Source: Actinophytocola glycyrrhizae
Lineage (GTDB): Bacteria > Actinomycetota > Actinomycetes > Mycobacteriales > Pseudonocardiaceae
NCBI RefSeq assembly: GCF_042653545.1
Contig: NZ_JBHSIS010000002.1
Location: forward strand, 1,302,001 to 1,366,000
DNA: 64,000 bases
Direction of reading: 5' to 3'
Each line of letters starts with the position of its first letter. Within the stretch, counting starts at the first letter, position 1. The notes beneath the pieces are model-generated. The model saw only the letters and a program-made list of their open reading frames with translations, did no database searches and was not told the DNA's origin. Positions 8,978-18,310 of this stretch are shown here, piece after piece. Both the position numbers and the translations under genes were made by a program.

Positions 8978-9586
8978 ATGCCGGTCACCGAGACCAGAAC
9001 CCCCACGACGTCACGTCGTCGCCAGCTTGAGGTCGAGCCGGCCGAAAGCCTGCTGGACGCTCTGGTCGACGATCTGGACGTCGGTTTCGCTGAGCTGGTC
9101 CGGACCTACGAACGAGTGGTGTTCTCGGTGGCTCTGCGGGTGAGTGGCAGGACCGCGGAGGCCGAGGAGTTGGCGTCGGAGTCGTTTCTGCGTTCCTATC
9201 TCGCGCTCCGCGGCTACGAGCCATCCCGCATTCTTGCCCTGCGGCCCGCGCCGTGGCTGATCACGATCATGCTCAACACCTGGCGCAACAACGTTCGGAC
9301 CGCCAGCAGGCGACCCCAGCAGATATCGATGGCCGACCTTCCCGAGAAGCCGAGCGCCGAGGCGAGCGTCGAGGAGCAGGTCGAACGGGCCGAGACCCGC
9401 CACGAGCTGGCCGAACTCATGGCGCTGTTGCCCGAGAACCAACGGCTCGCGGTGGTTCTGCGCCACTTCGTCGGCCTGCCGATCGCCGAGATCGCCACCG
9501 CGATGCACCTTCCCGAGGGAACCGCCAAGTCCCATGTCTCGCGTGGCCTCCACGCACTGCGCGACCTGTGCGGGGACCCCCGGTAG
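8978..9586 (+). CDS. ECF-like RNA polymerase sigma factor
   Basis: This 202-aa protein has sigma region 2 (FAELVRTYERVVFSVALRV to NTWRNN) and region 4 with the helix-turn-helix LPIAEIATAMHLPEGTAKSH, followed by a region that recruits RNA polymerase to alternative promoters. No anti-sigma gene is adjacent. The start is uncertain: ATG 8978 is used because the family similarity begins shortly after it, but ATG 8894 is in frame and neither has an obvious ribosome site. It is convergent with a SARP gene, so it is probably one of the cluster's regulators. Confidence 0.85.
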   Translation: MPVTETRTPTTSRRRQLEVEPAESLLDALVDDLDVGFAELVRTYERVVFSVALRVSGRTAEAEELASESFLRSYLALRGYEPSRILALRPAPWLITIMLNTWRNNVRTASRRPQQISMADLPEKPSAEASVEEQVERAETRHELAELMALLPENQRLAVVLRHFVGLPIAEIATAMHLPEGTAKSHVSRGLHALRDLCGDPR

Positions 9587-9627
9587 GTCGGACGGTCACC
9601 CGGTGCGGGCGGAGTCGGCGCAGCCGT

Positions 9628-10443
9628 TCACCCGCCGTCACCCGAGGCGGGCAGCTGGTCGGGGCGCTGCCGTAGCGCGGACACCTCCAGCATGGGGTCC
9701 GCGGCGAGGATCGCCTCGTAGAGCCGGCGCATCCGCGGCACCGGGTCGAGACCGAGCTGGTCGAACAGCAGTGTGCGCAGACGGTGAAACATCTCGATGG
9801 CCTGCGCCTGCCGACCGGAGCGATACAGGGCCACCATGAACTGGGCCTGCACGTTCTCGTGCAGAGGGTGGGTGTCGGCGAGAGTACCCAGCTCCGCCAG
9901 CAGTTCGTGGTGCCTGCCAAGGCGCAGATATGCCTCGATGCGCTGCTCCAGTACCCCGAACCGCGTCTCCTCCAGGCCGATCCGGTGCACGGCGATGGTC
10001 GGGCCGTCCGGTACGTCGGCCAACGCCGACCCGCGCCACAGACCGAGCGCGGAGTCGAACAGCTCGGCCGCACGGCGATCGTCACCCTGGACGATCGCCG
10101 CCCGGGCCCGGCCAACCAGGGACTCGAACATCCCGCGGTCGAAGCTTTCCGCAGGGACGTGGAGCTGGTAGCTCATGTTGTGGGTGGTGAGGACCTCCTG
10201 ACCGCGGACGGTCGGCACCGCTCGGAGCAACCGGCGGATCTGCAGCACGTAGGTCTGCAGGGTGGACACGGCACTCCTGGGCGGGTCGGCCTGCCAGAGC
10301 TCGTCGACGCAGGCGTGCACCGGAACCATCTGGTTGGCGTTGACCATCAGCAAGGCGAGCAACTGCCGCCCCTTCGGCGATGTCGGCACACAACTGCGGT
10401 TCCCGTGAGCCAGCCGCAGCGCTCCCAGCACGCCGAACTCCAC
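9628..10443 (-). CDS. SARP-family transcriptional activator 1
   Basis: This 271-aa protein has the small SARP architecture: an OmpR-type winged helix (MEFGVLGALRL to about residue 95, with KGRQLLALLMVNANQMV) followed by a bacterial transcriptional activation domain with helical repeats. SARPs bind direct heptamer repeats upstream of -35 regions and switch on antibiotic genes. The GTG start follows GAAGGCGAG. It is divergent from metK over a 309-bp promoter region and so is placed to activate the long metK-to-ada operon. It contains no TTA codon. Confidence 0.92.
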   Translation of the reverse strand: MEFGVLGALRLAHGNRSCVPTSPKGRQLLALLMVNANQMVPVHACVDELWQADPPRSAVSTLQTYVLQIRRLLRAVPTVRGQEVLTTHNMSYQLHVPAESFDRGMFESLVGRARAAIVQGDDRRAAELFDSALGLWRGSALADVPDGPTIAVHRIGLEETRFGVLEQRIEAYLRLGRHHELLAELGTLADTHPLHENVQAQFMVALYRSGRQAQAIEMFHRLRTLLFDQLGLDPVPRMRRLYEAILAADPMLEVSALRQRPDQLPASGDGG

Positions 10444-10752
10444 GATGTTCTCGCCTTCTTGCTAACGGGCGACACACGATCCCCAGGTCGGCCGTCTCCC
10501 AATTCGGCCGTACAGGTGCACGATACCCGAGAACGGTTCTCCCATCCGGGTCAGCGGATTGATCACAATCAGGCAGCGGCGTATGGCGGTACTTTCCAGG
10601 GCCGATCGTCCCAATGCACGCCGGGAAATGCGCCGATCTTGTCGGCCGACGTCACCCACCCGGCTCCTCCAGGCAGCTTTCAGCGCGACCCAACACCATG
10701 GACGGCAGGGTGATCGCCACGTGCCAGCCGGGTGCGCCCCCAGGAGGACGCC
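10444..10752. promoter_or_regulatory. Divergent promoter region between SARP 1 and metK
   Basis: 309 bases without a gene. A 13-base palindrome GAGAACGGTTCTC lies at 10529-10541. GGAGGA precedes the metK GTG. The region must drive the seven-gene operon on the right and the SARP on the left. A SAM riboswitch was looked for before metK and not found. Confidence 0.55.
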
Positions 10753-11946
10753 GTGCACAGAAATCTCTTCACTTCGGAGTCCGTGGCCGAGGGGCATCCG
10801 GACAAGATATGCGACGCGGTCAGCGACGCGATTCTCGACGCGATGATCGAGGCGGATCCGCACTCGCGGGTCGCGGTGGAGACACTGGTGACGACCGGTC
10901 AGGTGCATATCGCCGGCGAGGTGACGACCAATTCCTACGTCGATATCCCGGCCATCGCCCGGAACACGATCCTGAATATCGGTTACGACTCCTCGGCGAA
11001 GGGTTTCGACGGGAACTCCTGCGGCGTCAACGTGGCGATCGGGACCCAGTCGCCGGACATCGCGCAAGGCGTGGACGCCGCCTACGAGACGCGCGTCCAG
11101 CACGGCTCCGACGAGATCGACCGCCAGGGCGCGGGAGACCAGGGACTGATGTTCGGCTACGCCTGCACGGACACGCCGGAGCTGATGCCGTTGCCGATCG
11201 CGCTGGCGCATCGCCTCGCCCGTCGTATGGCGACGGTCCGCAAGACAGGGGTGATGCCGTACCTGCGTCCGGACGGCAAGACCCAGGTGACGGTCGAGTA
11301 CGACCACCACACGGCGACCCGCCTGGACACCGTCGTGGTGTCCAGCCAACACGCCGAGGGGGTGAACCTGGACACGCTCCTCGCGCTCGACATCCGCGAA
11401 CACGTGGTGTCGCCGGAGATCGACGAGTTGGAGCTGGACACGGCGGAGGTGCGGTTGCTGGTCAACCCGACCGGCCGGTTCGTGGTCGGCGGGCCGATGG
11501 GTGACGCCGGCGTGACCGGCCGCAAGATCATCGTGGACACCTACGGCGGGATGGCAAGGCACGGTGGCGGCGCGTTCTCCGGCAAGGATCCATCCAAAGT
11601 GGACCGATCGGCGGCGTACGCGATGCGCTGGGTCGCCAAGAACGCGGTCGCCGCCGGGCTGGCGTCCCGCATCGAGGTTCAGGTGGCCTACGCCATCGGG
11701 AAAGCGGCCCCGGTGGGGTTGTTCGTCGAGACGTTCGGCACCGAGAACGTGGCCCCGGACCGGATCCTGTCCGCGATCCGGGCCGTGTTCGACCTGCGGC
11801 CCGCGGCGATCATCCGTGACCTGGACCTGCTACGGCCGATCTACGCGCAGACCGCGGCCTACGGGCATTTCGGACGACTCGACCTCGACCTGTCGTGGGA
11901 GCGCACCGACCGCGCCGACGACCTCAAACAGGAGGCCACCACGTGA
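10753..11946 (+). CDS. metK: S-adenosylmethionine synthetase
   Basis: A 397-aa full-length methionine adenosyltransferase that makes SAM from ATP and methionine. Recognisable blocks are FTSESVAEGHPDKICD at the N terminus, GAGDQGLMFGYA and GGGAFSGKDPSKVDRSAAY in the active site. The GTG start has GGAGGA upstream; a longer in-frame GTG at 10732 is not favoured. It overlaps metH by GTGA, so the two are translationally coupled. A dedicated copy inside a cluster with three O-methyltransferases implies that methyl supply limits production. It is probably additional to a housekeeping metK elsewhere. Confidence 0.96.
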   Translation: MHRNLFTSESVAEGHPDKICDAVSDAILDAMIEADPHSRVAVETLVTTGQVHIAGEVTTNSYVDIPAIARNTILNIGYDSSAKGFDGNSCGVNVAIGTQSPDIAQGVDAAYETRVQHGSDEIDRQGAGDQGLMFGYACTDTPELMPLPIALAHRLARRMATVRKTGVMPYLRPDGKTQVTVEYDHHTATRLDTVVVSSQHAEGVNLDTLLALDIREHVVSPEIDELELDTAEVRLLVNPTGRFVVGGPMGDAGVTGRKIIVDTYGGMARHGGGAFSGKDPSKVDRSAAYAMRWVAKNAVAAGLASRIEVQVAYAIGKAAPVGLFVETFGTENVAPDRILSAIRAVFDLRPAAIIRDLDLLRPIYAQTAAYGHFGRLDLDLSWERTDRADDLKQEATT

Positions 11947-14900
11947 CGATCGAGCACACGGACGGCCGCCGCACGTCAGTGGCGGCGACCGGATCGACCA
12001 CGACCAGCCGACCACGGCCACACGACGTCGCGGAGACGCCCCGCGCACCCCTGCTCGACGCGCTCGCCGACCGGGTACTCGTCGCCGACGGCGCCATGGG
12101 CACGATGCTGCAGACGGCCGACCTGTCGCTGGACGACTTCGCCGGGTTCGAGGGGTGCAACGAGATACTGAACGTGACCCGGCCCGATGTGGTGAAGCAG
12201 CTGCACCGCCGGTACCTGACGGTAGGTGCCGATGCCGTCGAGACGAACACCTTCGGGGCGAACCTGGCGAACCTGGCCGAATACGGCATCGCCGATCGCA
12301 TCCTCGAGTTGTCGGAGAGCGGCGCGCGGTTGGCGCGGGAGGTGGCCGACGAGTTCACCGACGCGACCCGGCAGCGGTTCGTGCTCGGGTCGGTCGGCCC
12401 CGGCACGAAGTTGCCGTCCCTGGGTCACGTCCGCTACGCCGAACTGCGGGACGCCTACGAGCTCCAGGTGCGCGGTCTGCTGATCGGCGGGGTGGACGCG
12501 GTGATCGTGGAGACCTCGCAGGACCTGCTGCAGACCAAGGCCGCGGTGATCGGCGCGAAGCGCGCCATGGCCACCGAGGGCCGGGGGGTGCCGATCATCA
12601 CCGAGGTCACCGTGGAGACGACCGGGACCATGCTGCTCGGGTCGGAGATCGGCGCGGCCCTGACCGCCCTCGAGCCGCTGGGCATCGACCTGATCGGGCT
12701 GAACTGCGCCACCGGCCCGGCGGAGATGAGTGAACACCTGCGCACCCTGGCCAGGCAGGCGCGCATCCCGCTGGCGGTGATGCCCAACGCCGGTCTCCCC
12801 CAGCTCGGTCCGAACGGCGCGGAGTACCCGCTGGACCCGGAAGCACTCGCCGTGGCGCTGTCCGGGTTCGTCACCGAGTTCGGCGTGCGGCTGGTCGGCG
12901 GGTGCTGCGGAACGACCGACGAGCACATCCGCCGACTGGTCGACGCGGTCCGCGACCTCGCGCCGACAGCACGCGAGGCGAGCCCGGAGCCGGGCGTGTC
13001 GTCGCTGTACCAGGCGGTGCCCTTCGCCCAGGACGCGACGGTGCTGGTGATCGGGGAACGGACCAACGCCAACGGCTCCAAGGCGTTCCGGGACGCGATG
13101 CTCGACGCCAGGCTGGACGACTGCGTGGACATCGCCAGAGCGCAGACCCGCGACGGAGCGCACGTGCTCGACCTGTGCGTCGACTACGTTGGCCGCGACG
13201 GCGTGCGGGACATGGACGAGCTCGCCGCCCGGCTGGCGACGGCGTCGACCCTGCCGATCGTGCTCGACTCGACCGAGCCCGAGGTGATCGCGGCCGGGCT
13301 GGAGCGGCTGGGTGGCCGGTGCACGGTCAACTCGGTGAACTACGAGGACGGGACCGGACCGGAGTCCCGGTTCCAGCGCACGATGACGCTCGTGCGGGAG
13401 CACGGTGCGGCCGTCGTGGTCATGTGCATCGACGAGGAAGGGCAGGCGCGCACCGCGGAGAACAAGGTGGCGATCGCGTCCCGCATCGTCGACGACCTCG
13501 TCCGCGACTGGGGCATGCGGATCGAGGACATCATCGTCGACTGTCTGACCTTCCCGATCACCACCGGTCAGGAGGAGGTCCGGCGCGACGCGATCGAGAC
13601 CATCTCGGCGATCGGCCTGCTCAAGGACCGCCATCCCGGGGTCACCACGACCCTGGGCGTGTCCAACGTGTCGTTCGGGTTGAACCCGGCGGCCCGTCAG
13701 GTGCTCAACTCCGTCTTCCTGCACGAATGTGTGCAGGCCGGTCTGGACACCGCGATCCTGCATGCCGCGAAGATCCTTCCGCTGGCCCGGATCCCGGACG
13801 AGCAGCGCGCCGTAGCGCTCGACCTGATCCACGACCGGCGCCGCGACGGCTACGACCCCCTGCAGGAGCTCATGGGTCTGTTCGACGGCGCATCGGTTGC
13901 CTCGTCCAAGGCCAGCCGGGCCCAGGAACTGGCCGCACTGCCACTGTTCGAACGGCTGGAGCGGCGCATCGTCGACGGCGACCGCAACGGGCTGGCAGCC
14001 GACCTGGACGCCGCGCTGGTCGAGCGGCCGGCGTTGCGGATCATCAACGAGACGCTGCTGTCCGGGATGAAGACCGTCGGCGAGCTGTTCGGCTCCGGGC
14101 AGATGCAACTGCCGTTCGTGCTGCAGTCCGCCGAGGTCATGAAGGCCGCGGTGGCCTGTCTCGAGCCGCACATGGACAAGACGGCCGCCGACGGCAAGGG
14201 CCGCATAGTGCTCGCCACGGTCAAGGGCGACGTGCACGACATCGGCAAGAACCTGGTCGACATCATCCTCACCAACAACGGCTACGACGTGGTCAACCTG
14301 GGCACCAAGCAACCCATCGGCACCATCCTGGACGCCGCGGACGAACACGGCGCGGACGTCATCGGCATGTCCGGGTTGCTGGTCAAGTCCACCGTGATCA
14401 TGAAGGACAACCTCAGGGAGATGAACTCCCGCGGCGTCGGCGACCGCTGGCCGGTCCTGCTCGGCGGCGCCGCCCTCACCCGTGCCTACGTGGAGAACGA
14501 CCTCGGTGACCTGTACACCGGCGACGTCCGGTACGCCAGGGACGCCTTCGAGGGCCTGCGGCTGATGGCGGCCGTCATGGGCGCCAAACGTGGTGAGTCA
14601 CCGGCCCTCGACGAGGAGGAGCAGGCCAAGGTGGCCGAGCGCAGGACCCGCAGAAAGCGTTCGCTGCGCATAGCCGCCAAGCGGGCGGCCCGTGCGAGCG
14701 AGGACGAGCCCCCCGCCGAGTCACTCCCCACCCGCTCGGCGGTGGCCACCGACCTGCCCCTGCCCGCTCCCCCGTTCTGGGGCAACCGGGTCGTGCGGGG
14801 CATCCCCGTCGCCCGGTACGCGGCCATGCTCGACGAGCGTGCGACGTTCATGGGCCAGTGGGGACTGCGGGGCAGCCGGGGCGGCGACGGTCCGTCCTAC

Positions 14901-15593
14901 GCGGAACTGGTCGAGAGCGAGGGCCGGCCCAGGCTGCGGTACTGGATGGAGCGGCTCGCCACCGAAGGAGTCCTGGCGGGGGCCGCCGTCGCGTACGGGT
15001 ACTACCCCTGTGTCGCCGACGGCGACGACCTGGTCCTGCTCACCGAGCCGGCGCCGGACGCCCCCGAGCTCACCCGGTTCAGCTTCCCCCGCCAGCGCAG
15101 GGAACGCCGTCTCTGCCTCGCGGACTTCTTCCGGCCCAAGGACGCCGCGCTGGCAGCCGGTGAGGTGGATGTGGTCGGGCTCAGCCTGGTCACCATGGGC
15201 CAGTCGATGGCCGACGTCGCCAACGGGCTGTTCGCCGACGACCACTACCGCGACTACCTGGAGGTCCACGGGCTCGGCGTACAGCTCACCGAGGCGCTGG
15301 CCGAGCTCTGGCACCGCCGGATCCGGGAGGAGCTGCGCCTCGCGGACGGCAGCGCACTGGCCGCCGACGATCCGGCGGACATCGCGGACTACTTCACCCT
15401 CGCCTACCGCGGTGCGCGCTTCTCCCTGGGCTACGGCGCCTGTCCCGACCTCGATGACCGGGCGAAGATCGTCGAACTGCTCGAACCCGAGCGAATCGGG
15501 GTCAAGCTCTCCGAGGAGTTCCAGTTGCACCCCGAACAATCGACCGACGCCATCGTCGTGCACCACACCGAGGCCACCTATTTCAATGTCTGA
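11943..15593 (+). CDS. metH: Cobalamin-dependent methionine synthase
   Basis: A 1216-aa full-length MetH. In order it has the homocysteine domain with zinc ligands (VGGCCGTTDEH), the pterin/methyltetrahydrofolate domain (VIGERTNANGSKAF), the cap and B12 domain with the cobalt-ligand motif DVHDIGKNLVDI, and the SAM reactivation domain. It regenerates methionine from homocysteine and 5-methyltetrahydrofolate. Coupled to metK by a GTGA overlap, it completes half of the methyl cycle within the cluster; no S-adenosylhomocysteine hydrolase is in the window. A low-complexity Arg/Lys linker near residues 915-935 precedes the reactivation domain. Confidence 0.96.
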   Translation: MTIEHTDGRRTSVAATGSTTTSRPRPHDVAETPRAPLLDALADRVLVADGAMGTMLQTADLSLDDFAGFEGCNEILNVTRPDVVKQLHRRYLTVGADAVETNTFGANLANLAEYGIADRILELSESGARLAREVADEFTDATRQRFVLGSVGPGTKLPSLGHVRYAELRDAYELQVRGLLIGGVDAVIVETSQDLLQTKAAVIGAKRAMATEGRGVPIITEVTVETTGTMLLGSEIGAALTALEPLGIDLIGLNCATGPAEMSEHLRTLARQARIPLAVMPNAGLPQLGPNGAEYPLDPEALAVALSGFVTEFGVRLVGGCCGTTDEHIRRLVDAVRDLAPTAREASPEPGVSSLYQAVPFAQDATVLVIGERTNANGSKAFRDAMLDARLDDCVDIARAQTRDGAHVLDLCVDYVGRDGVRDMDELAARLATASTLPIVLDSTEPEVIAAGLERLGGRCTVNSVNYEDGTGPESRFQRTMTLVREHGAAVVVMCIDEEGQARTAENKVAIASRIVDDLVRDWGMRIEDIIVDCLTFPITTGQEEVRRDAIETISAIGLLKDRHPGVTTTLGVSNVSFGLNPAARQVLNSVFLHECVQAGLDTAILHAAKILPLARIPDEQRAVALDLIHDRRRDGYDPLQELMGLFDGASVASSKASRAQELAALPLFERLERRIVDGDRNGLAADLDAALVERPALRIINETLLSGMKTVGELFGSGQMQLPFVLQSAEVMKAAVACLEPHMDKTAADGKGRIVLATVKGDVHDIGKNLVDIILTNNGYDVVNLGTKQPIGTILDAADEHGADVIGMSGLLVKSTVIMKDNLREMNSRGVGDRWPVLLGGAALTRAYVENDLGDLYTGDVRYARDAFEGLRLMAAVMGAKRGESPALDEEEQAKVAERRTRRKRSLRIAAKRAARASEDEPPAESLPTRSAVATDLPLPAPPFWGNRVVRGIPVARYAAMLDERATFMGQWGLRGSRGGDGPSYAELVESEGRPRLRYWMERLATEGVLAGAAVAYGYYPCVADGDDLVLLTEPAPDAPELTRFSFPRQRRERRLCLADFFRPKDAALAAGEVDVVGLSLVTMGQSMADVANGLFADDHYRDYLEVHGLGVQLTEALAELWHRRIREELRLADGSALAADDPADIADYFTLAYRGARFSLGYGACPDLDDRAKIVELLEPERIGVKLSEEFQLHPEQSTDAIVVHHTEATYFNV

Positions 15594-15673
15594 AAAGGAC
15601 ACCACCGGTATGCGGTGGCCGTTCCGCGTCATCTCTCGCTCGTTTCTTCACCGGCGCCTGCGAAGGTGGTTTC

Positions 15674-16339
15674 ATGAGACCGATTCCCACCATCGACGCA
15701 CTCCATGACTACGTTCTCGACCACAGCGGTCCGGTGGACGGCGCACATCGGAATCCGAATCGGCACACGTCGGCCGCCGGCGAGCGGACGCAGTCACAGA
15801 TCGGACATGACCAGGGCACGTTCCTGACCATGCTGACCCAGTTGATGAACGCGGAGCGCGCCATCGAGATCGGCACCTTCACCGGCTACTCCGCCCTCTG
15901 CATCGCTCGTGGTCTGCCCGCCAACGGCCGCCTGATCACCTGCGACGTCAGCCACGAGTGGAGCGAGACCGCCGGACAGGCCTGGTCGAGGGAGGGACTG
16001 TCCGGCCGCATCGAACCGAGGCTGGGCCCTGCTGTCGAGACACTGCGCGCCCTTCCCGCCGATCCCGTCTACGACCTCGCCTTTCTCGGCGCCGACAAAC
16101 CCGGCTACCTCGACTACTACGAGGAACTGGTACCGCGCCTGCGCGCCGGCGGCCTCATCGTCATCGACGAGGTGCTGCTGGCCGGCACGGTGGTCACGGA
16201 TCCGGATGCCGAAGCAGCCAGGACCATGCGCGAGTTCAACGCGCATGTCTGCGCCGACAAACGCGTCGACGCCGTGATGTTGTCGATCGGCGACGGCGTG
16301 ACGCTGGCCCGCAAACGGCTCGCCGACGACACGGCATGA
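15674..16339 (+). CDS. Class I O-methyltransferase 2 with altered metal motif
   Basis: This 221-aa protein belongs to the same caffeoyl-CoA/catechol OMT family as 682-1341, with the SAM motif IEIGTFTGYSAL and tail VVIDEVLLAGTV. The conserved FIDADK becomes FLGADKPGY, so the first Asp is Gly while the metal-binding Asp of ADK is kept. It sits between metH and the aminohydroxybenzoate genes, so its acceptor may be an aminophenol or catechol derived from that core. The ATG has only a weak ribosome site. Activity is likely; metal dependence deserves a check. Confidence 0.88.
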   Translation: MRPIPTIDALHDYVLDHSGPVDGAHRNPNRHTSAAGERTQSQIGHDQGTFLTMLTQLMNAERAIEIGTFTGYSALCIARGLPANGRLITCDVSHEWSETAGQAWSREGLSGRIEPRLGPAVETLRALPADPVYDLAFLGADKPGYLDYYEELVPRLRAGGLIVIDEVLLAGTVVTDPDAEAARTMREFNAHVCADKRVDAVMLSIGDGVTLARKRLADDTA

Positions 16340-16385
16340 ACGTCCATTGTGATCAGCCCTCAACTGACAGGACTCAAGGTGTGAG

Positions 16386-17201
16386 ATGTCCAGAACGCCA
16401 TTGACTGGCAAACTCCTGCGAATGGCACGGTTGTCGCGCCCTCGCGACAACCGTTATCTGTTCGTGCCGCTCGACCATTCCATGGCCGACGGACCGATCG
16501 TCGGCCAGGCTGATTTCAACACGCTCATCAGTGACATCTGCCTGGGCGGCGCCGACGCGCTCATCGTCCACAAAGGACGAGCCCGCACGATCCAGCCGGA
16601 CCTCCTCGGCGACTGCGCGTTGATAGTGCACCTCAACGCCAGCACCGACCACGCCCTGGACAGCGACGAGAAGGTGCTCGTCGGCGATGTCGAGGAGGCG
16701 CTGCGGCTCGGCGCGGACGCCGTGAGCATGCACGTCAACGTCGGCTCCGACACCGAGGCGAGCCAACTCGCCGACCTCGGCACGGTCGCATCGGCCTGTG
16801 ACCAGTGGGGTGTGCCGCTGCTCGCCATGATCTACCTGCGTGGCCCCCGGGTGATCCATCCGAACAGTCCCGACCAGCTGGCCCACATGGTCAGCATCGC
16901 CGCCGACCTCGGCGCGGATCTCGTCAAGACCGTGTTGGCCTCGCCGACCGCCCGGATGGCCGAGGTGACCGCGGCCTCCGCGCTGCCGGTCGTGGTGGCC
17001 GGCGGGGACGGACACGACATGAACCTGTACGACTTCGCGACCACGGCGATGGCCGTCGGCTGCCGAGGACTGGCGGTGGGCAGGCGCGTGTTCACCGACG
17101 ACACCCCCCGAGGAGTGGTGCAGCAGTTGGCCGCCATCGTGCACGGCCGTTATGTCCCCCCTGTTCCCGAGTTGGCACAAGAACTGGCAGGTACCAAGTG
17201 A
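16386..17201 (+). CDS. griI: GriI-type aldolase (C7 amino sugar-acid phosphate synthase)
   Basis: This 271-aa protein belongs to the DhnA/class I fructose-bisphosphate aldolase-like family and aligns with grixazone GriI. That enzyme condenses aspartate semialdehyde with dihydroxyacetone phosphate to 2-amino-4,5-dihydroxy-6-oxoheptanoate 7-phosphate, the first step to 3-amino-4-hydroxybenzoate. Visible blocks are VPLDHSMADGP (residues 28-37) and the probable Schiff-base lysine Lys181 in GADLVKTVLASP. It overlaps the next gene by GTGA; the GriI/GriH pairing is diagnostic. In shikimate-pathway archaea a related pair makes dehydroquinate, but the cluster context favours the secondary-metabolite role. 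Confidence 0.92.
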   Translation: MSRTPLTGKLLRMARLSRPRDNRYLFVPLDHSMADGPIVGQADFNTLISDICLGGADALIVHKGRARTIQPDLLGDCALIVHLNASTDHALDSDEKVLVGDVEEALRLGADAVSMHVNVGSDTEASQLADLGTVASACDQWGVPLLAMIYLRGPRVIHPNSPDQLAHMVSIAADLGADLVKTVLASPTARMAEVTAASALPVVVAGGDGHDMNLYDFATTAMAVGCRGLAVGRRVFTDDTPRGVVQQLAAIVHGRYVPPVPELAQELAGTK

Positions 17202-18310
17202 AGTTCGCGTGGATCGATGTACGCAGCGTGCCCGAGGCTCAGGTGGAATCCGTGGTGGACGCCGCGATCCATGCCAGGGTCGACGCGATCGTGCACGACG
17301 ACGAGACCCTGCTGGGCACGCTCCCCGCCACCGTGCGCAGAGTCCTCCTGTCCGAGGAGGGACCCACGCCGGGCACGGAGACAGCGGATCTCGTGGTGCT
17401 GCGCCCCGCGACGGACATGTCCGGGCTCGACCGGTTGCGTGCCCTGCACCGCGCGGGTGACGAGCACGTCGCCGCCCTGGTGGACGTCGTCGACGACCAG
17501 TCGTTGACGCTGGCGTGTGAGGCAGCGATCGCGCTGCCCCACACGGTGGTCCGGTTCAAGGACCCGACCAAGATCCCGCTCGAGATCGTGATCGCCGCGG
17601 CGGACAGCTCACCGGGGCAGCTGATCTGCCAGGCCGACAACCTGGAGGAAGCGAAGATCATCGTCGATGTCCTGGAGAAGGGTTCCGAAGGCGTGCTGCT
17701 GGCGCCCAGGGACGCCAACGACGTGTTCGACCTGATGGCGATGTTGCAGACGAAGACCGAGCCGCTGAGCCTGTCGACACTCACCGTGGACTCGACCGAG
17801 CACCTCGGCCTCGGCGACCGGGTGTGCATCGACACCTGTTCGCACTTCGAGGAGGACGAGGGCATGCTCGTCGGCTCCTACGCCCACGGCTACATCCTGT
17901 GTTGCAGTGAGACGCACCCCCTGCCGTACATGCCGACCCGGCCCTTCCGGATCAACGCGGGCGCGCTGCACTCGTACGTGTTCGGCCAGGACAACCGCAC
18001 GAACTACCTCAGCGAGCTGAAGGCAGGCAGCGCGGTGCTCGGTGTGGCCGCCGACGGCCGTACCCGGCGCATCGTCGTCGGCCGGATCAAGCTCGAGTCC
18101 CGGCCGCTGCTCAGCATCAAGGCCACCTCGGCCGAGGGGGTGCAGGCGAACCTGATCGTGCAGGACGACTGGCACGTGCGGGTTCTCGGGCCTGGCGGGA
18201 CCGTCCGCAACGTCACCGAGCTCAAGGCCGGCGACCAGGTGCTCGGCTACGTCGCCACCGACAAACGCCATGTCGGCTGGCCGGTCGGCGAATTCTGCGT
18301 GGAGAAGTGA
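17198..18310 (+). CDS. griH: GriH-type 3-amino-4-hydroxybenzoate synthase (DHQ synthase II family)
   Basis: A 370-aa member of the archaeal-type 3-dehydroquinate synthase family, which includes GriH. GriH converts the GriI product to 3-amino-4-hydroxybenzoic acid without the shikimate pathway. Typical stretches are MKFAWIDVRSV at the N terminus, GSEGVLLAPRD, GMLVGSYAHGYILCCSETHP and the C-terminal DKRHVGWPVGEFCVEK. It is coupled to the upstream aldolase and overlaps the downstream adenylating enzyme by GTGA, so the three are made together. Together with the aldolase it shows that the cluster makes its own aminohydroxybenzoate. Confidence 0.93.
   Translation: MKFAWIDVRSVPEAQVESVVDAAIHARVDAIVHDDETLLGTLPATVRRVLLSEEGPTPGTETADLVVLRPATDMSGLDRLRALHRAGDEHVAALVDVVDDQSLTLACEAAIALPHTVVRFKDPTKIPLEIVIAAADSSPGQLICQADNLEEAKIIVDVLEKGSEGVLLAPRDANDVFDLMAMLQTKTEPLSLSTLTVDSTEHLGLGDRVCIDTCSHFEEDEGMLVGSYAHGYILCCSETHPLPYMPTRPFRINAGALHSYVFGQDNRTNYLSELKAGSAVLGVAADGRTRRIVVGRIKLESRPLLSIKATSAEGVQANLIVQDDWHVRVLGPGGTVRNVTELKAGDQVLGYVATDKRHVGWPVGEFCVEK

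Noticed and set aside
10560..10752. Possible SAM riboswitch before metK
   Set aside because: GC-rich stems and a CCCGGCT stretch are present, but the conserved SAM-I/SAM-IV core and pseudoknot elements could not be matched by eye. A covariance-model search would settle it.
11976..14348. 790-codon minus-strand open frame opposite metH
   Set aside because: Shadow of metH; no recognisable domains and composition typical of an antisense frame.
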